Numbered from the stretch's first letter, positions 11,765 to 23,848 are shown. The stretch: DNA of 64,000 bases from Siphonodentalium dalli (GCA_032622095.1 CP136066.1:117575319-117639318), one strand, 5' to 3'. A program made the numbers and translations. Notes: generated from the letters alone by a model not told the origin.

Positions 11765-14700
11765 GTTGAAATTTAGTTTATATAGGTATAAGAGGACGGG
11801 AACACTTTTATCTGGTCACATTCCAAACAGTATTCCCACCACATGCAGTTTTAAGAAATGGGGCCCGAGAGGGTCACGAACTAGTGTCGGGACCCGGAAA
11901 ATTAACATAAAAGTGGCGACGAGTAAATATCACGGCATAACTCTTCGTGATTTCGACAACACAGCCAGGGCAGACAATTATGTACAAGATTACCACCACA
12001 CGCAGTTGAGATTTTAAGAAATTGGGTCAGGACGGGTCACGAAATAGAGTCGGAACCCCGAAAATTCATATATTACGCCATTTAAAGTGGCGACGAGTGA
12101 GTATATTGGTCTTACTCTTCGTGATTTCGACAACACAGCCGGGGCAGACAATTCTGTACAGGATGTCTGCCACACGTAGTTTACATCTTGAGAAATGTAG
12201 TCAGGACGGGTCTCCAAATAGATCCGGAACCCCAAAATTTCATATATTACGCCATTCAAAGTTGTGACGAGTAAGTATGACGGCCTTACGCTTCGTGATT
12301 TCGACAACACAGCCAGGGCAGAGAGTTCTGTACAGGATTACCGCCACACGCAGTTGAGATTTTAAGAAATTGGGTCAGGACGGGTCACGAAATAGAGTCG
12401 GGACCCCGAAAATTCATATATTACGCCATTTAAAGTGGCGACGAGTGAATATAACGGCCTTACTCTTCGTGATTTCGACAAAAGAGCCCGGGCAGACAGT
12501 TGAGATTTTAAGAAATGGGGTAGGACGGGTCTCGCCGTAGATCCAGAACCCCTAAAATTCATATATTACGCAATTAAAATTGGTGACGAGTAAGTATCAC
12601 GGCCTAACTCTTCGTGATGTCGACAACACAGCCAGGGTAGATAACTCTGTGCAGGATTTCCGCCACACGCAGTTGAGATTTTGATAAATGGGGTCAGGAC
12701 TGGTCACGAAGTAGTGTCGTGACCCCTAAAAGTCACATATATATTACGCCATTTAAAGTGGCGACGAGTGAGTATAACGGCCCTACTCTTCGTGATTTCG
12801 ACAACAGATCCCGGACAGACAATTCTGTGCAGGATTTCCGCTACACGCAGTTGATATTTTGAGAAATGGGGTTAGGACAGGTCTCGAATAGATCCGGAAT
12901 CCCGAAAATTCACATATTACGCCATTAAAATTGGTGACGAGTAAGTATCACCGCATTACTCGTCGTGATTTTGATAACGCATCAGGGTGAACCATTTCAA
13001 ACAGGATTTCCGCCACGCGCAGTTGAGATTTTAAGAAATGGGGTCAGGACGGGTCACGAAATAGAGTCGGGACCTCGAAAAATTCATATATTACGCCATC
13101 AAAAGTGGCGACGAGTAATATCACGGCATAACTCTTCGTGATTTCGACAACACAGCCAGGGCAGACAATTCTGTACAGGATTTCCGCCACACGCAGTTGA
13201 GATTGAAGAAATGGGGTAGGACGGGTCTCGAAATAAATCCGGAATCCCGAAAATTAATATATTACGCCAATTACAATTGGTGACGAGTATGTATTACGGC
13301 AATACTATTCGTGATTTTGACAACACAGACAGGGCAGACAATTCTGTACAGGATTGCCGCCACACGCAGTTCAGATTTCAAGAAATGGGCTCAGGACGGG
13401 TCACCAAATAGAGTCGGGACCCCGAAAATTAATATATTACGCCATTTAAAGTGGCGACGAGTGAGTATAGCGGACTTACTCTTCGTGATTTCGACAACAC
13501 AGCCCGGGCAGACAATTATGTACAGCCACACGCAGTTGAGATTTTGAGAAATGGGCTCAGGACGGGTCTCGAAATAGATCCGGAACCCCAAAAATTCATA
13601 TATTACGCCATTCAAAGTTGTGACGAGTAAGTATGACGGCCTTACGCTTCGTGATTTCGACAACACAGCCAGGGCAGAGAGTTCTGTACAGGATTACCGC
13701 CACACGCAGTTGAGATTTTAAGAAATTGGGTCAGGACGGGTCACGAAATAGAGTCGGGACCCCGAAAATTCATATATTACGCCATTTAAAGTGGCGACGA
13801 GTGAATATAACGGCCTTACTCTTCGTGATTTCGACAAAAGAGCCCGGGCAGACAGTTGAGATTTTAAGAAATGGGGTAGGACGGGTCTCGCCGTAGATCC
13901 AGAACCCCTAAAATTCATATATTACGCAATTAAAATTGGTGACGAGTAAGTATCACGGCCTAACTCTTCGTGATGTCGACAACACAGCCAGGGTAGATAA
14001 CTCTGTGCAGGATTTCCGCCACACGCAGTTGAGATTTTGATAAATGGGGTCAGGACTGGTCACGAAGTAGTGTCGTGACCCCTAAAAGTCACATATATAT
14101 TACGCCATTTAAAGTGGCGACGAGTGAGTATAACGGCCCTACTCTTCGTGATTTCGACAACAGATCCCGGACAGACAATTCTGTGCAGGATTTCCGCTAC
14201 ACGCAGTTGATATTTTGAGAAATGGGGTTAGGACAGGTCTCGAATAGATCCGGAATCCCGAAAATTCACATATTACGCCATTAAAATTGGTGACGAGTAA
14301 GTATCACCGCATTACTCGTCGTGATTTTGATAACGCATCAGGGTGAACCATTTCAAACAGGATTTCCGCCACGCGCAGTTGAGATTTTAAGAAATGGGGT
14401 CAGGACGGGTCACGAAATAGAGTCGGGACCTCGAAAAATTCATATATTACGCCATCAAAAGTGGCGACGAGTAATATCACGGCATAACTCTTCGTGATTT
14501 CGACAACACAGCCAGGGCAGACAATTCTGTACAGGATTTCCGCCACACGCAGTTGAGATTGAAGAAATGGGGTAGGACGGGTCTCGAAATAAATCCGGAA
14601 TCCCGAAAATTAATATATTACGCCAATTACAATTGGTGACGAGTATGTATTACGGCAATACTATTCGTGATTTTGACAACACAGACAGGGCAGACAATTC

Positions 14701-16853
14701 TGTACAGGATTGCCGCCACACGCAGTTCAGATTTCAAGAAATGGGCTCAGGACGGGTCACCAAATAGAGTCGGGACCCCGAAAATTAATATATTACGCCA
14801 TTTAAAGTGGCGACGAGTGAGTATAGCGGACTTACTCTTCGTGATTTCGACAACACAGCCCGGGCAGACAATTATGTACAGCCACACGCAGTTGAGATTT
14901 TGAGAAATGGGCTCAGGACGGGTCTCGAAATAGATCCGGAACCCCAAAAATTCATATATTACGCCATTCAAAGTTGTGACGAGTAAGTATGACGGCCTTA
15001 CGCTTCGTGATTTCGACAACACAGCCAGGGCAGAGAGTTCTGTACAGGATTACCGCCACACGCAGTTGAGATTTTAAGAAATTGGGTCAGGACGGGTCAC
15101 GAAATAGAGTCGGGACCCCGAAAATTCATATATTACGCCATTTAAAGTGGCGACGAGTGAATATAACGGCCTTACTCTTCGTGATTTCGACAAAAGAGCC
15201 CGGGCAGACAGTTGAGATTTTAAGAAATGGGGTAGGACGGGTCTCGCCGTAGATCCAGAACCCCTAAAATTCATATATTACGCAATTAAAATTGGTGACG
15301 AGTAAGTATCACGGCCTAACTCTTCGTGATGTCGACAACACAGCCAGGGTAGATAACTCTGTGCAGGATTTCCGCCACACGCAGTTGAGATTTTGATAAA
15401 TGGGGTCAGGACTGGTCACGAAGTAGTGTCGTGACCCCTAAAAGTCACATATATATTACGCCATTTAAAGTGGCGACGAGTGAGTATAACGGCCCTACTC
15501 TTCGTGATTTCGACAACAGATCCCGGACAGACAATTCTGTGCAGGATTTCCGCTACACGCAGTTGATATTTTGAGAAATGGGGTTAGGACAGGTCTCGAA
15601 TAGATCCGGAATCCCGAAAATTCACATATTACGCCATTAAAATTGGTGACGAGTAAGTATCACCGCATTACTCGTCGTGATTTTGATAACGCATCAGGGT
15701 GAACCATTTCAAACAGGATTTCCGCCACGCGCAGTTGAGATTTTAAGAAATGGGGTCAGGACGGGTCACGAAATAGAGTCGGGACCTCGAAAAATTCATA
15801 TATTACGCCATCAAAAGTGGCGACGAGTAATATCACGGCATAACTCTTCGTGATTTCGACAACACAGCCAGGGCAGACAATTCTGTACAGGATTTCCGCC
15901 ACACGCAGTTGAGATTGAAGAAATGGGGTAGGACGGGTCTCGAAATAAATCCGGAATCCCGAAAATTAATATATTACGCCAATTACAATTGGTGACGAGT
16001 ATGTATTACGGCAATACTATTCGTGATTTTGACAACACAGACAGGGCAGACAATTCTGTACAGGATTGCCGCCACACGCAGTTCAGATTTCAAGAAATGG
16101 GCTCAGGACGGGTCACCAAATAGAGTCGGGACCCCGAAAATTAATATATTACGCCATTTAAAGTGGCGACGAGTGAGTATAGCGGACTTACTCTTCGTGA
16201 TTTCGACAACACAGCCCGGGCAGACAATTATGTACAGCCACACGCAGTTGAGATTTTGAGAAATGGGCTCAGGACGGGTCTCGAAATAGATCCGGAACCC
16301 CAAAAATTCATATATTACGCCTTTAAAATTTGTGACGAGTAAGTATCACGGCCTTACTCTTCGTGATTTCGACAACACAGCCAGGGCAGACAATTCTGTA
16401 CAGGATTTCCACCACACGCAGTTCAGATTTCAAGAAATGGGGTCAGGACGGGTCTCGAAATAGATCCGGAACCCCGAAAATTAATATATTACGCCATTAA
16501 AATTTGTGACGGGTAAGTATCACGGCCTAACTCTTCGTGATTTCGACAACACAGTCGGGGCAGACAATTCTGTACAGGATTTCCGCCACACGCAGTTGAG
16601 ATTTTAAGAAATTGGGTCGGAACGGGTCACGAATTAGAGTCGGGACTCCGAAAATTCATATGTTACGCCATTTAAAGTGGCGACGAGTGAGTATAGCGGC
16701 CTTACTCTTCCTGATTTCGACAACACAGCCGGGGCAGACAATTCTGTACAGGATTTCTGCCACACGCAGTTGAGATTTTGATAAATGGGGGTCAGGACGG
16801 GTCACAAAATAGAGTCGGGAACCCGAAAATTCATATATTACGCCATTTAAAGT
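11765..16853 (+). repeat. ~170 bp satellite array, plus orientation
   Basis: Monomers repeat the words gatttcgacaacacagcc, gggcagacaattctgtacag, ccgccacacgcagttgagat, and tatattacgccat. Spacing is mostly 165-177 bp, with one short monomer of about 143 bp. Two monomer types alternate, recognisable by gtgacgagtaag versus gcgacgagtgag, so the basic repeat is a dimer of about 340-350 bp. Short open frames on both strands here are by-products of the repeat. Confidence 0.95.
12240..16320 (+). repeat. Higher-order repeat: three copies of a 1,356 bp, eight-monomer unit
   Basis: Distinctive monomer variants recur at exactly 1,356 bp (13,311, 14,667, 16,023; and 12,362, 13,718, 15,074), with no difference between copies in the stretches I compared. 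Within the unit the gacgagt sites are spaced about 175, 143, 176, 177, 171, 173, 175 and 165 bp apart, so it is an 8-mer. Neighbouring monomers differ clearly from each other. Monomers outside this block, at 11,765-12,239 and 16,321-16,853, are not part of the higher-order unit. Confidence 0.93.
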
Positions 16854-17860
16854 TTTTTCCGAATCAACAAAACATATATAACAAATCAGTTCATATGTGG
16901 TATCATGGTTATGTTTCCTTTTGTATTCGCCAGCGAACGATTATACTCATCTGAATGGAGCCTCATGTGTGTCTATGTGTTTCAACACCACATACCAGTG
17001 TGCTTATATTTCTATTAAGTAGCAAGCTACTGCTTTTTATGGCCCACCCTGTATCCAAGCTACATGTTTAGTTTGGTCCCCTTGTGTGCGACTACCAAGT
17101 TCGTCCTAAGATAATACGTACGTGTACGTGCATACACCCGTGTGCTTCACTGTCACATACCTGCTTTCATTGTTTTTTATTACGAAGTCAGCTATACTGT
17201 TTGTTCTGATCAACCTCGTACTCAAACACGTATAGTTACGTCCACCTGGGAATTACTCCAAAGTTCGTCCACATGCGTGTCTCGTATACAAATGGTTGTT
17301 AGTTATGTTTTACTTCAACGTACCCTGCCTTACTCGCCTCGTCATTGTTCAACTGAACATACGGCACGCAGCGAATGGCTAAACGTTTACTAATGCTGGC
17401 CTTGCTCTAAAATAAATTTCCAACACATTCATCGTGTGCCTATCGGTCTTACTGAATATATTTATATCCGATTGATGAATATTGTATCATAATTCTCCCG
17501 TGAGGAGAAAAGAGTCTGTGATATGTGTTGTCATCTGTATTATGGAGATATGAATATTTATGATAGGTTTCATATTTCATTACAGGAAAAAACGGAAATT
17601 CAGCCGTGAGAATTTGTGGTTTTAATATTCATAGAGTTCGTAAAGAAGGAAAATAGAATACATTGGAAAAGTCAATATGAAACTGATATAAGTATTATGC
17701 CGAAGACTCCAGTTGGTGATAAGTCGTTGGGTAGCAATCTTCTCCGTTCTCCAAAAAAAAAAAAACTCAAAATTCGTTGTATAACTCGCACAAGACCATC
17801 AATATTCAGGTCAGTAATGTACTTGCGAACACTTATGAGGTATAGGGTCTCCAAAGGGAT
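16854..17860. other. No gene recognised
   Basis: Unassigned intron sequence. A plus-strand open frame at 17,616-17,927 has a lysine-rich middle, but its 3' half is part of the following repeat, so I do not call it a gene. Confidence 0.45.
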
Positions 17861-18439
17861 ATGGGGTTGGTCAGAACAAACATTAGCTGACTATGGAATA
17901 AAAATATTGGACGACGCGAGTATGTGATATAGAGACCACCATGTATATACGCGTACACGAATGTATTGCCATGGCTTTGTATGTAAAATTGTTTATTGTT
18001 TTATTATTATTTGTATCGTTAGCATACTGCCTTTATTGGTGTTTATGCAAATCAATCGTATCGTATCGTATCGTACACATGTAGATGGACGGAATTGGTA
18101 GTCGCACTCAAGTGGGCGTAACTATACATGTAGATCGGATGCATGGTGGGTTAGAACAAACAGTATGACTACGTAATAAAATAATAATAAAGGCTATCGA
18201 GTATCTGATATAGAGACACATGGGCACATATACACGAACGTATTATCGTGACCATGTGTGTAATGAGCATGTAAGTAGACCGACTTTGTAATCGTGCCCA
18301 AGTGGATATGACTATACATGTAGCTTGGATAGAGGATGGACCAGCAAAGAAAAATATAAGCACGCGGGTATGTGCTATTGAGACACACATGTAAATGTAC
18401 ACAAATGTAGTAGCGTGGCCATGTTTGTAACAGACACAT
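17861..18439. repeat. Diverged tandem repeat interrupted by the palindrome (left part)
   Basis: Units share the words ggttagaacaaacag, gatatagagacacatg, cacgaatgtatt, and acatgtagatgga. The last unit is cut at 18,439 and resumes at 23,853, with the order of words expected from the other units. This lets the palindrome be read as an insertion into a pre-existing repeat unit. Confidence 0.75.
18436..18439. other. Left target-site duplication ACAT
   Basis: ACAT at 18,436-18,439 directly precedes the terminus GAGAAGAATAG and is repeated at 23,849-23,852 after the mirror-image terminus CTATTCTTCTC. Four bases alone could match by chance; the continuity of the flanking repeat supports it. Confidence 0.65.
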
Positions 18440-19517
18440 GAGAAGAATAGATGCCTCGTTCGCCCCACTTCTAAAAATAGAATCTTTGGGTCTAAAATTG
18501 GTTGTACTAAAATATTCCAAAATTTCAAAACCCAAAAATTATTTTTCCAAAAAAAAAATTTCAAAACCCAAAAATTATTTTTCCAAAAAAAATAATTTAA
18601 AAACCCTAAAATTATTTTTCCAAAACAAAAATTTTAAAACCCCAAAATTTCAAAAGAAAAAATTTCAAAACCCTCAAAATTATTTCTCTAAAAAAAAAGT
18701 TTAAATAAAAAATTTATGACGAGTTTTCGGTTTCTGATAATCTCGATATTAAAAAATGTCGAATGTTAAATTATTTGCGTGTAATATCTTTCGTTATTTT
18801 TTTTGTTCAAATATTTTTCATGAAATTATTAATCGATGTTTAGAAATAGCTTTATTGGACATTGTGACCATCGATATGAATGCATACATTCCAGTGTTTA
18901 TCGGACGCAGTTCATATAATTGTCATACCTGAAAATAGACACCATTACTTTTACATAAATAATAAAGAGCGTTTATTCTTTACACTCTCTCTATCCCAGA
19001 TGAAGTTATTGAGTATATGACAGGTGTGTATTATCGTGAATTATTGGAAGTATTGAGATGTACTATGTTGAATCACTAACGGTCGAAAATGGTAATGTGA
19101 AATTACAACCCTCCAGAATGAATTGTCATATTCGATGGAACATATTATGTACACGTAATCACACACGCGACATTGGTGGTAACAATGTGTCTTTCACACC
19201 TTTGCTTTACCAAATGAATTCTATTATTTCCCCGGTCACAGTTATATGCTATTCAGAAAACATATCGATTTAATGTCTGAACAAACGGGTTAGTATCAAT
19301 TAAGGTTGATAAACTGTGTCATTCACACGATAATTAGTTATCCAAAACATGCATACGACCAGGTCACTCAATAATAGAAATTGATTCGGTGTCATTGTTA
19401 TAACAACATTACGTAATAACCACTTATCACTCCATTCACACTTACGATCATTTTGTATACCAAAAATTTCAATATAATGAAGATGACGAAAAGTTACCTA
19501 TAATTCTGCTGTGGTTA

Positions 19518-19520
19518 AGC

Positions 19521-19560
<40 letters not shown>
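19518..19560 (+). repeat. (CAA)n microsatellite in left arm
   Basis: About fourteen CAA units, mirrored as (GTT)n at 22,724-22,766 in the right arm with a slightly different junction (aagcaac... against ...gtggcttaacc). Confidence 0.9.
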
Positions 19561-19874
19561 GTCACCAAGCGACATAACATCCTGCTTTGATGATCCAATG
19601 GCCAATGTCCATGAAGATTTTATTTCCGATGCAAGTCATATTTCCGACTAACTCCTGAAAAGTTACCTATAATTCTGCTGTGTTTAAGCAGTCCATTATT
19701 TAGGGCATACCTGTATGTAGGCCTACCAGTGGATGAATAGTCTGCCGGAGAAGTACTGTGTAGACAGGTCTTGTCGGTAAGAGAGTCAGACGAGAAGTGA
19801 AGGCTCGGCTATTAAAACATAGTAATACGATAGCGAACATCAAACGAGTCTGCGCACGCATATCTGCCAAAGGA

Positions 19875-20006
19875 TACAATGGCAGTCATTGGTCAATTTA
19901 TCCCCGGTGTCAGCTCAGTACAATGGCAGTCATTGGTCAATTTATCCCCGGTGTCAGCTCAGTACAATAGCAGTCATTGGTCAATTTATCCCCGGTGTCA
20001 GCTCAG
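19875..20006. repeat. Three tandem 44 bp units, left arm
   Basis: Each unit runs from tacaatggcagtcattggtc to ccccggtgtcagctcag. They start at 19,875, 19,919 and 19,963, and the third has one change (caatag). The mirror copy is at 22,279-22,410. Confidence 0.92.
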
Positions 20007-20040
20007 TACACAATCGGCACGAAGCCGGAGGTCATAATTA

Positions 20041-20560
20041 CTCTTACGAATGAAGAGCGTTGAACATATACGAAATTATTACACGAATGAACTGAAATTT
20101 ATATTTCACATCTTACCAACAACAGATACAGACATAGTCATAGTGTTATACTATCTTACATGTACCCATGCTATGACATCATTCGAAGGGGCAATAAACT
20201 CAAGGAGTTAAAGTGACACGAAACAAGGGACGTGATGTAATATTGGTGTATGAATCTTAAAGGAACACAAGACACTCTAAAGGGACACTCATTATGAAGG
20301 AATGTTAACAATACAAGCGCACGAATGAAGAGCGTTGAACATATACGAAATTACTACACGAATGAACTGAAATTTATATTTCACATCTTACCAACAACAG
20401 ATACAGACATAGTCATAGTGTTATATTATCTTACATGTACCCATGCTATGACATACTTAAAGGGGGATAATGCACACACGGTGTGTGGAATGTTAAAGTG
20501 ACACGAGGTAAGGGACGTTATGTAATATTGGTGTGTGAATATTAAAGGAGCATTCTCGCT
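20041..20560. repeat. Two ~280 bp direct repeats downstream of the arm gene
   Basis: Copies at 20,041-20,320 and 20,321-20,560 share acgaatgaagagcgttgaac, atttcacatcttaccaac, catgtacccatgctatgac and taaagtgacacg. The mirror copies are at about 21,725-22,245. They lie 3' of the gene, so a role as a promoter is not indicated. Confidence 0.85.
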
Positions 20561-20633
20561 ATACAAACCCCCCTCCCCACTTATAGATATATAACGAAGA
20601 CGAGAATAACATGTTGATGAAGTTTATTGAAAT

Positions 20634-21092
20634 TTAATCATTGTCTGAATCTTCGACCGTTAGATTTACTTCTAAGAGTTTCTTGAATTTTCTCATCGCT
20701 TCATCTGCAGCCCATTCATTATTATATCCGCGTTTGGTCAGTTTGACCATTTTCTTCATGATCGTGTTATGTATGGGTGATGTTTTCAATCGATACTGGT
20801 ATTCTATTAATCGTCTATAACTTTTGCGAAACAGAGCAAACTCTGTGTCGATGGTATCCTCTTTTCCCGACATACTCTCATCTCCCGAAATGCTCTCTTC
20901 TTCTTTCACATCATTGGTGACGCGTTTCATCATACTTTTGAATGTGTCCATCTCGTTGACACATCGCGCAGCTTTCTTAAGACCGAATACCGTTCTACTA
21001 CCGACGACATTACCATCTTTTGAATCTGATAGCGTTCCCCGTTCATCTTCATCTGTATCTTCTCCGAAGAGAGTTGTTTTTGTCTCGGACAT
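20634..21092 (-). CDS. 152-residue acidic, helix-rich protein of the palindrome (left copy)
   Basis: The start is ATG at 21,092 near the palindrome centre and transcription would run outward. An AATAAA signal begins within about ten bases after the stop. The N-terminal 80 residues are rich in Asp, Glu and Ser (SISGDESMSGKEDTIDTE). The C-terminal 70 residues look helical and basic (FRKSYRRLIEYQYRLKT, KKMVKLTKRGYNNEWAADEA), then end in an acidic tail (VEDSDND). I recognise no family. The same reading frame stays open upstream of the ATG to the palindrome centre, so the true N-terminus may have been lost. It differs from the right copy at one visible position (DEDERG against DGDERG). Confidence 0.72.
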   Translation of the reverse strand: MSETKTTLFGEDTDEDERGTLSDSKDGNVVGSRTVFGLKKAARCVNEMDTFKSMMKRVTNDVKEEESISGDESMSGKEDTIDTEFALFRKSYRRLIEYQYRLKTSPIHNTIMKKMVKLTKRGYNNEWAADEAMRKFKKLLEVNLTVEDSDND

Positions 21093-21135
21093 AACTCCGT
21101 GTTCATCCGGGTCCTCAGTTAATTTTCGTTTTAAC

Positions 21136-21149
21136 TGTCAAGAAAATAA
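21136..21149. other. 14 bp unique spacer at the palindrome centre
   Basis: The bases tgtcaagaaaataa separate cgttttaac from gttaaaacg. A short asymmetric spacer is what fold-back template switching typically leaves. Confidence 0.85.
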
Positions 21150-21192
21150 GTTAAAACGAAAATTAACTGAGGACCCGGATGAACACGGAGTT

Positions 21193-21651
21193 ATGTCCGA
21201 GACAAAAACAACTCTCTTCGGAGAAGATACAGATGGAGATGAACGGGGAACGCTATCAGATTCAAAAGATGGTAATGTCGTCGGTAGTAGAACGGTATTC
21301 GGTCTTAAGAAAGCTGCGCGATGTGTCAACGAGATGGACACATTCAAAAGTATGATGAAACGCGTCACCAATGATGTGAAAGAAGAAGAGAGCATTTCGG
21401 GAGATGAGAGTATGTCGGGAAAAGAGGATACCATCGACACAGAGTTTGCTCTGTTTCGCAAAAGTTATAGACGATTAATAGAATACCAGTATCGATTGAA
21501 AACATCACCCATACATAACACGATCATGAAGAAAATGGTCAAACTGACCAAACGCGGATATAATAATGAATGGGCTGCAGATGAAGCGATGAGAAAATTC
21601 AAGAAACTCTTAGAAGTAAATCTAACGGTCGAAGATTCAGACAATGATTAA
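21193..21651 (+). CDS. 152-residue acidic, helix-rich protein of the palindrome (right copy)
   Basis: Mirror copy of the gene at 20,634-21,092. The ATG is at 21,193, the stop TAA at 21,649-21,651, and AATAAA at 21,657-21,662. The frame is open on the 5' side through the centre and encodes a charged stretch (KLKRKLTEDPDEHG) before the ATG, which looks like genuine coding sequence. Beyond the centre the same frame reads antisense of the other copy, which is meaningless. The two copies face away from each other with 100 bp between start codons. The function is unknown. Confidence 0.72.
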   Translation: MSETKTTLFGEDTDGDERGTLSDSKDGNVVGSRTVFGLKKAARCVNEMDTFKSMMKRVTNDVKEEESISGDESMSGKEDTIDTEFALFRKSYRRLIEYQYRLKTSPIHNTIMKKMVKLTKRGYNNEWAADEAMRKFKKLLEVNLTVEDSDND

Positions 21652-21724
21652 ATTTCAATAAACTTCATCAACATGTTATTCTCGTCTTCGTTATATATCT
21701 ATAAGTGGGGAGGGGGGTTTGTAT

Positions 21725-22245
21725 AGCGAGAATGCTCCTTTAATATTCACACACCAATATTACATAACGTCCCTTACCTCGTGTCACTTTAACATTCCAC
21801 ACACCGTGTGTGCATTATCCCCCTTTAAGTATGTCATAGCATGGGTACATGTAAGATAATATAACACTATGACTATGTCTGTATCTGTTGTTGGTAAGAT
21901 GTGAAATATAAATTTCAGTTCATTCGTGTAGTAATTTCGTATATGTTCAACGCTCTTCATTCGTGCGCTTGTATTGTTAACATTCCTTCATAATGAGTGT
22001 CCCTTTAGAGTGTCTTGTGTTCCTTTAAGATTCATACACCAATATTACATCACGTCCCTTGTTTCGTGTCACTTTAACTCCTTGAGTGTATTGCCCCTTC
22101 GAATGATGTCATAGCATGGGTACATGTAAGATAGTATAACACTATGACTATGTCTGTATCTGTTGTTGGTAAGATGTGAAATATAAATTTCAGTTCATTC
22201 GTGTAATAATTTCGTATATGTTCAACGCTCTTCATTCGTAAGAGT
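21725..22245. repeat. Two ~280 bp direct repeats, right arm
   Basis: Reverse complement of 20,041-20,560. Confidence 0.85.
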
Positions 22246-22278
22246 AATTATGACCTCCGGCTTCGTGCCGATTGTGTA

Positions 22279-22410
22279 CTGAGCTGACACCGGGGATAAA
22301 TTGACCAATGACTGCTATTGTACTGAGCTGACACCGGGGATAAATTGACCAATGACTGCCATTGTACTGAGCTGACACCGGGGATAAATTGACCAATGAC
22401 TGCCATTGTA
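22279..22410. repeat. Three tandem 44 bp units, right arm
   Basis: Reverse complement of 19,875-20,006. The variant unit (tgctattg) is the one nearest the centre in both arms. Confidence 0.9.
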
Positions 22411-22723
22411 TCCTTTGACAGATATGCGTGCGCAGACTCGTTTGATGTTCGCTATCGTATTACTATGTTTTAATAGCCGAGCCTTCACTTCTCGTCTGAC
22501 TCTCTTACCGACAAGACCTGTCTACACAGTACTTCTCCGGCAGACTATTCATCCACTGGTAGGCCTACATACAGGTATGCCCTAAATAATGGACTGCTTA
22601 ACCACAGCAGAATTATAGGTAACTTTTCAGGAGTTAGTCGGAAATATGACTTGCATCGGAAATAAAATCTTCATGGACATTGGCCATTGGATCATCAAAG
22701 CAGGATGTTATGTCGCTTGGTGA

Positions 22724-22724
22724 C

Positions 22725-22766
<42 letters not shown>
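22724..22766 (+). repeat. (GTT)n microsatellite in right arm
   Basis: Mirror of the CAA tract at 19,518-19,560. Confidence 0.88.
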
Positions 22767-23848
22767 GGCTTAACCACAGCAGAATTATAGGTAACTTTTC
22801 GTCATCTTCATTATATTGAAATTTTTGGTATACAAAATGATCGTAAGTGTGAATGGAGTGATAAGTGGTTATTACGTAATGTTGTTATAACAATGACACC
22901 GAATCAATTTCTATTATTGAGTGACCTGGTCGTATGCATGTTTTGGATAACTAATTATCGTGTGAATGACACAGTTTATCAACCTTAATTGATACTAACC
23001 CGTTTGTTCAGACATTAAATCGATATGTTTTCTGAATAGCATATAACTGTGACCGGGGAAATAATAGAATTCATTTGGTAAAGCAAAGGTGTGAAAGACA
23101 CATTGTTACCACCAATGTCGCGTGTGTGATTACGTGTACATAATATGTTCCATCGAATATGACAATTCATTCTGGAGGGTTGTAATTTCACATTACCATT
23201 TTCGACCGTTAGTGATTCAACATAGTACATCTCAATACTTCCAATAATTCACGATAATACACACCTGTCATATACTCAATAACTTCATCTGGGATAGAGA
23301 GAGTGTAAAGAATAAACGCTTTTTATTATTTATGTAAAAGTAATGGTGTCTATTTTCAGGTATGACAATTATATGAACTGCGTCCGATAAACACTGGAAT
23401 GTATGCATTCATATCGATGGTCACAATGTCCAATAAAGCTATTTCTAAACATCGATTAATAATTTCATGAAAAATATTTGAACAAAAAAAATAACGAAAG
23501 ATATTACACGCAAATAATTTAACATTCGACATTTTTTAATATCGAGATTATCAGAAACCGAAAACTCGTTATAAATTTTTTATTTAAACTTTTATTTTAG
23601 AGAAATAATTTTGAGGGTTTTGAAATTTTTTCTTTTGAAATTTTGGGGTTTTAAAATTTTTGTTTTGGAAAAATAATTTTAGGGTTTTTAAATTTTTTTT
23701 TTTGGAAAAATAATTTTTGGGTTTTGAAATTTTTTTTTTGGAAAAATAATTTTTGGGTTTTGAAATTTTGGAATATTTTAGTACAACCAATTTTAGACCC
23801 AAAGATTCTATTTTTAGAAGTGGGGCGAACGAGGCATCTATTCTTCTC

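Larger units (their letters stand above)
18440..23848. mobile_element. 5.4 kb palindromic insertion (two ~2.7 kb inverted arms)
   Basis: The left arm 18,440-21,135 and the right arm 21,150-23,848 are reverse complements over their whole length, with only scattered substitutions and small indels such as CAA repeat length. They are separated by 14 unique bases. Both ends read GAGAAGAATAG inward. From end to centre each arm has A/T-rich tracts, a CAA microsatellite, three 44 bp units, two ~280 bp direct repeats, and a 152-residue gene reading outward. No transposase, integrase or polymerase is present, so it cannot be autonomous. It could be a fold-back transposon or a snap-back deletion derivative of a larger element. 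Confidence 0.92.

Noticed and set aside
12022-16303. Many repeated 60-98 residue open frames on both strands of the satellite
   Set aside because: They recur with the monomer and the 1,356 bp period, occur on both strands, and have no conserved protein signal; they are by-products of the repeat.
17616-17927. 103-residue plus-strand frame with a KKKK run
   Set aside because: Its 3' third lies in the diverged tandem repeat cut by the palindrome, and its middle is an A-run.
18438-18704. Lysine/phenylalanine-rich 88-residue frame at the palindrome end (also at 23,584-23,850)
   Set aside because: It is the translation of A/T-rich tracts with repeated aaaattattttt words and starts at the element terminus itself.
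20824-21651. 275-residue plus-strand frame spanning the palindrome centre
   Set aside because: Its first half is antisense of the left gene copy; only the part from 21,193 is a plausible gene.
19518-22766. CRISPR-like arrays from regularly spaced units (44 bp triplets, satellites)
   Set aside because: The units are contiguous with no unique spacers, and the genome is eukaryotic.
18440-23848. Palindrome as a sequencing artefact (missed adapter)
   Set aside because: The arms differ at several positions, a 14 bp asymmetric spacer is present, and both flanks continue the same host repeat with ACAT duplicated. Long reads should still confirm it.
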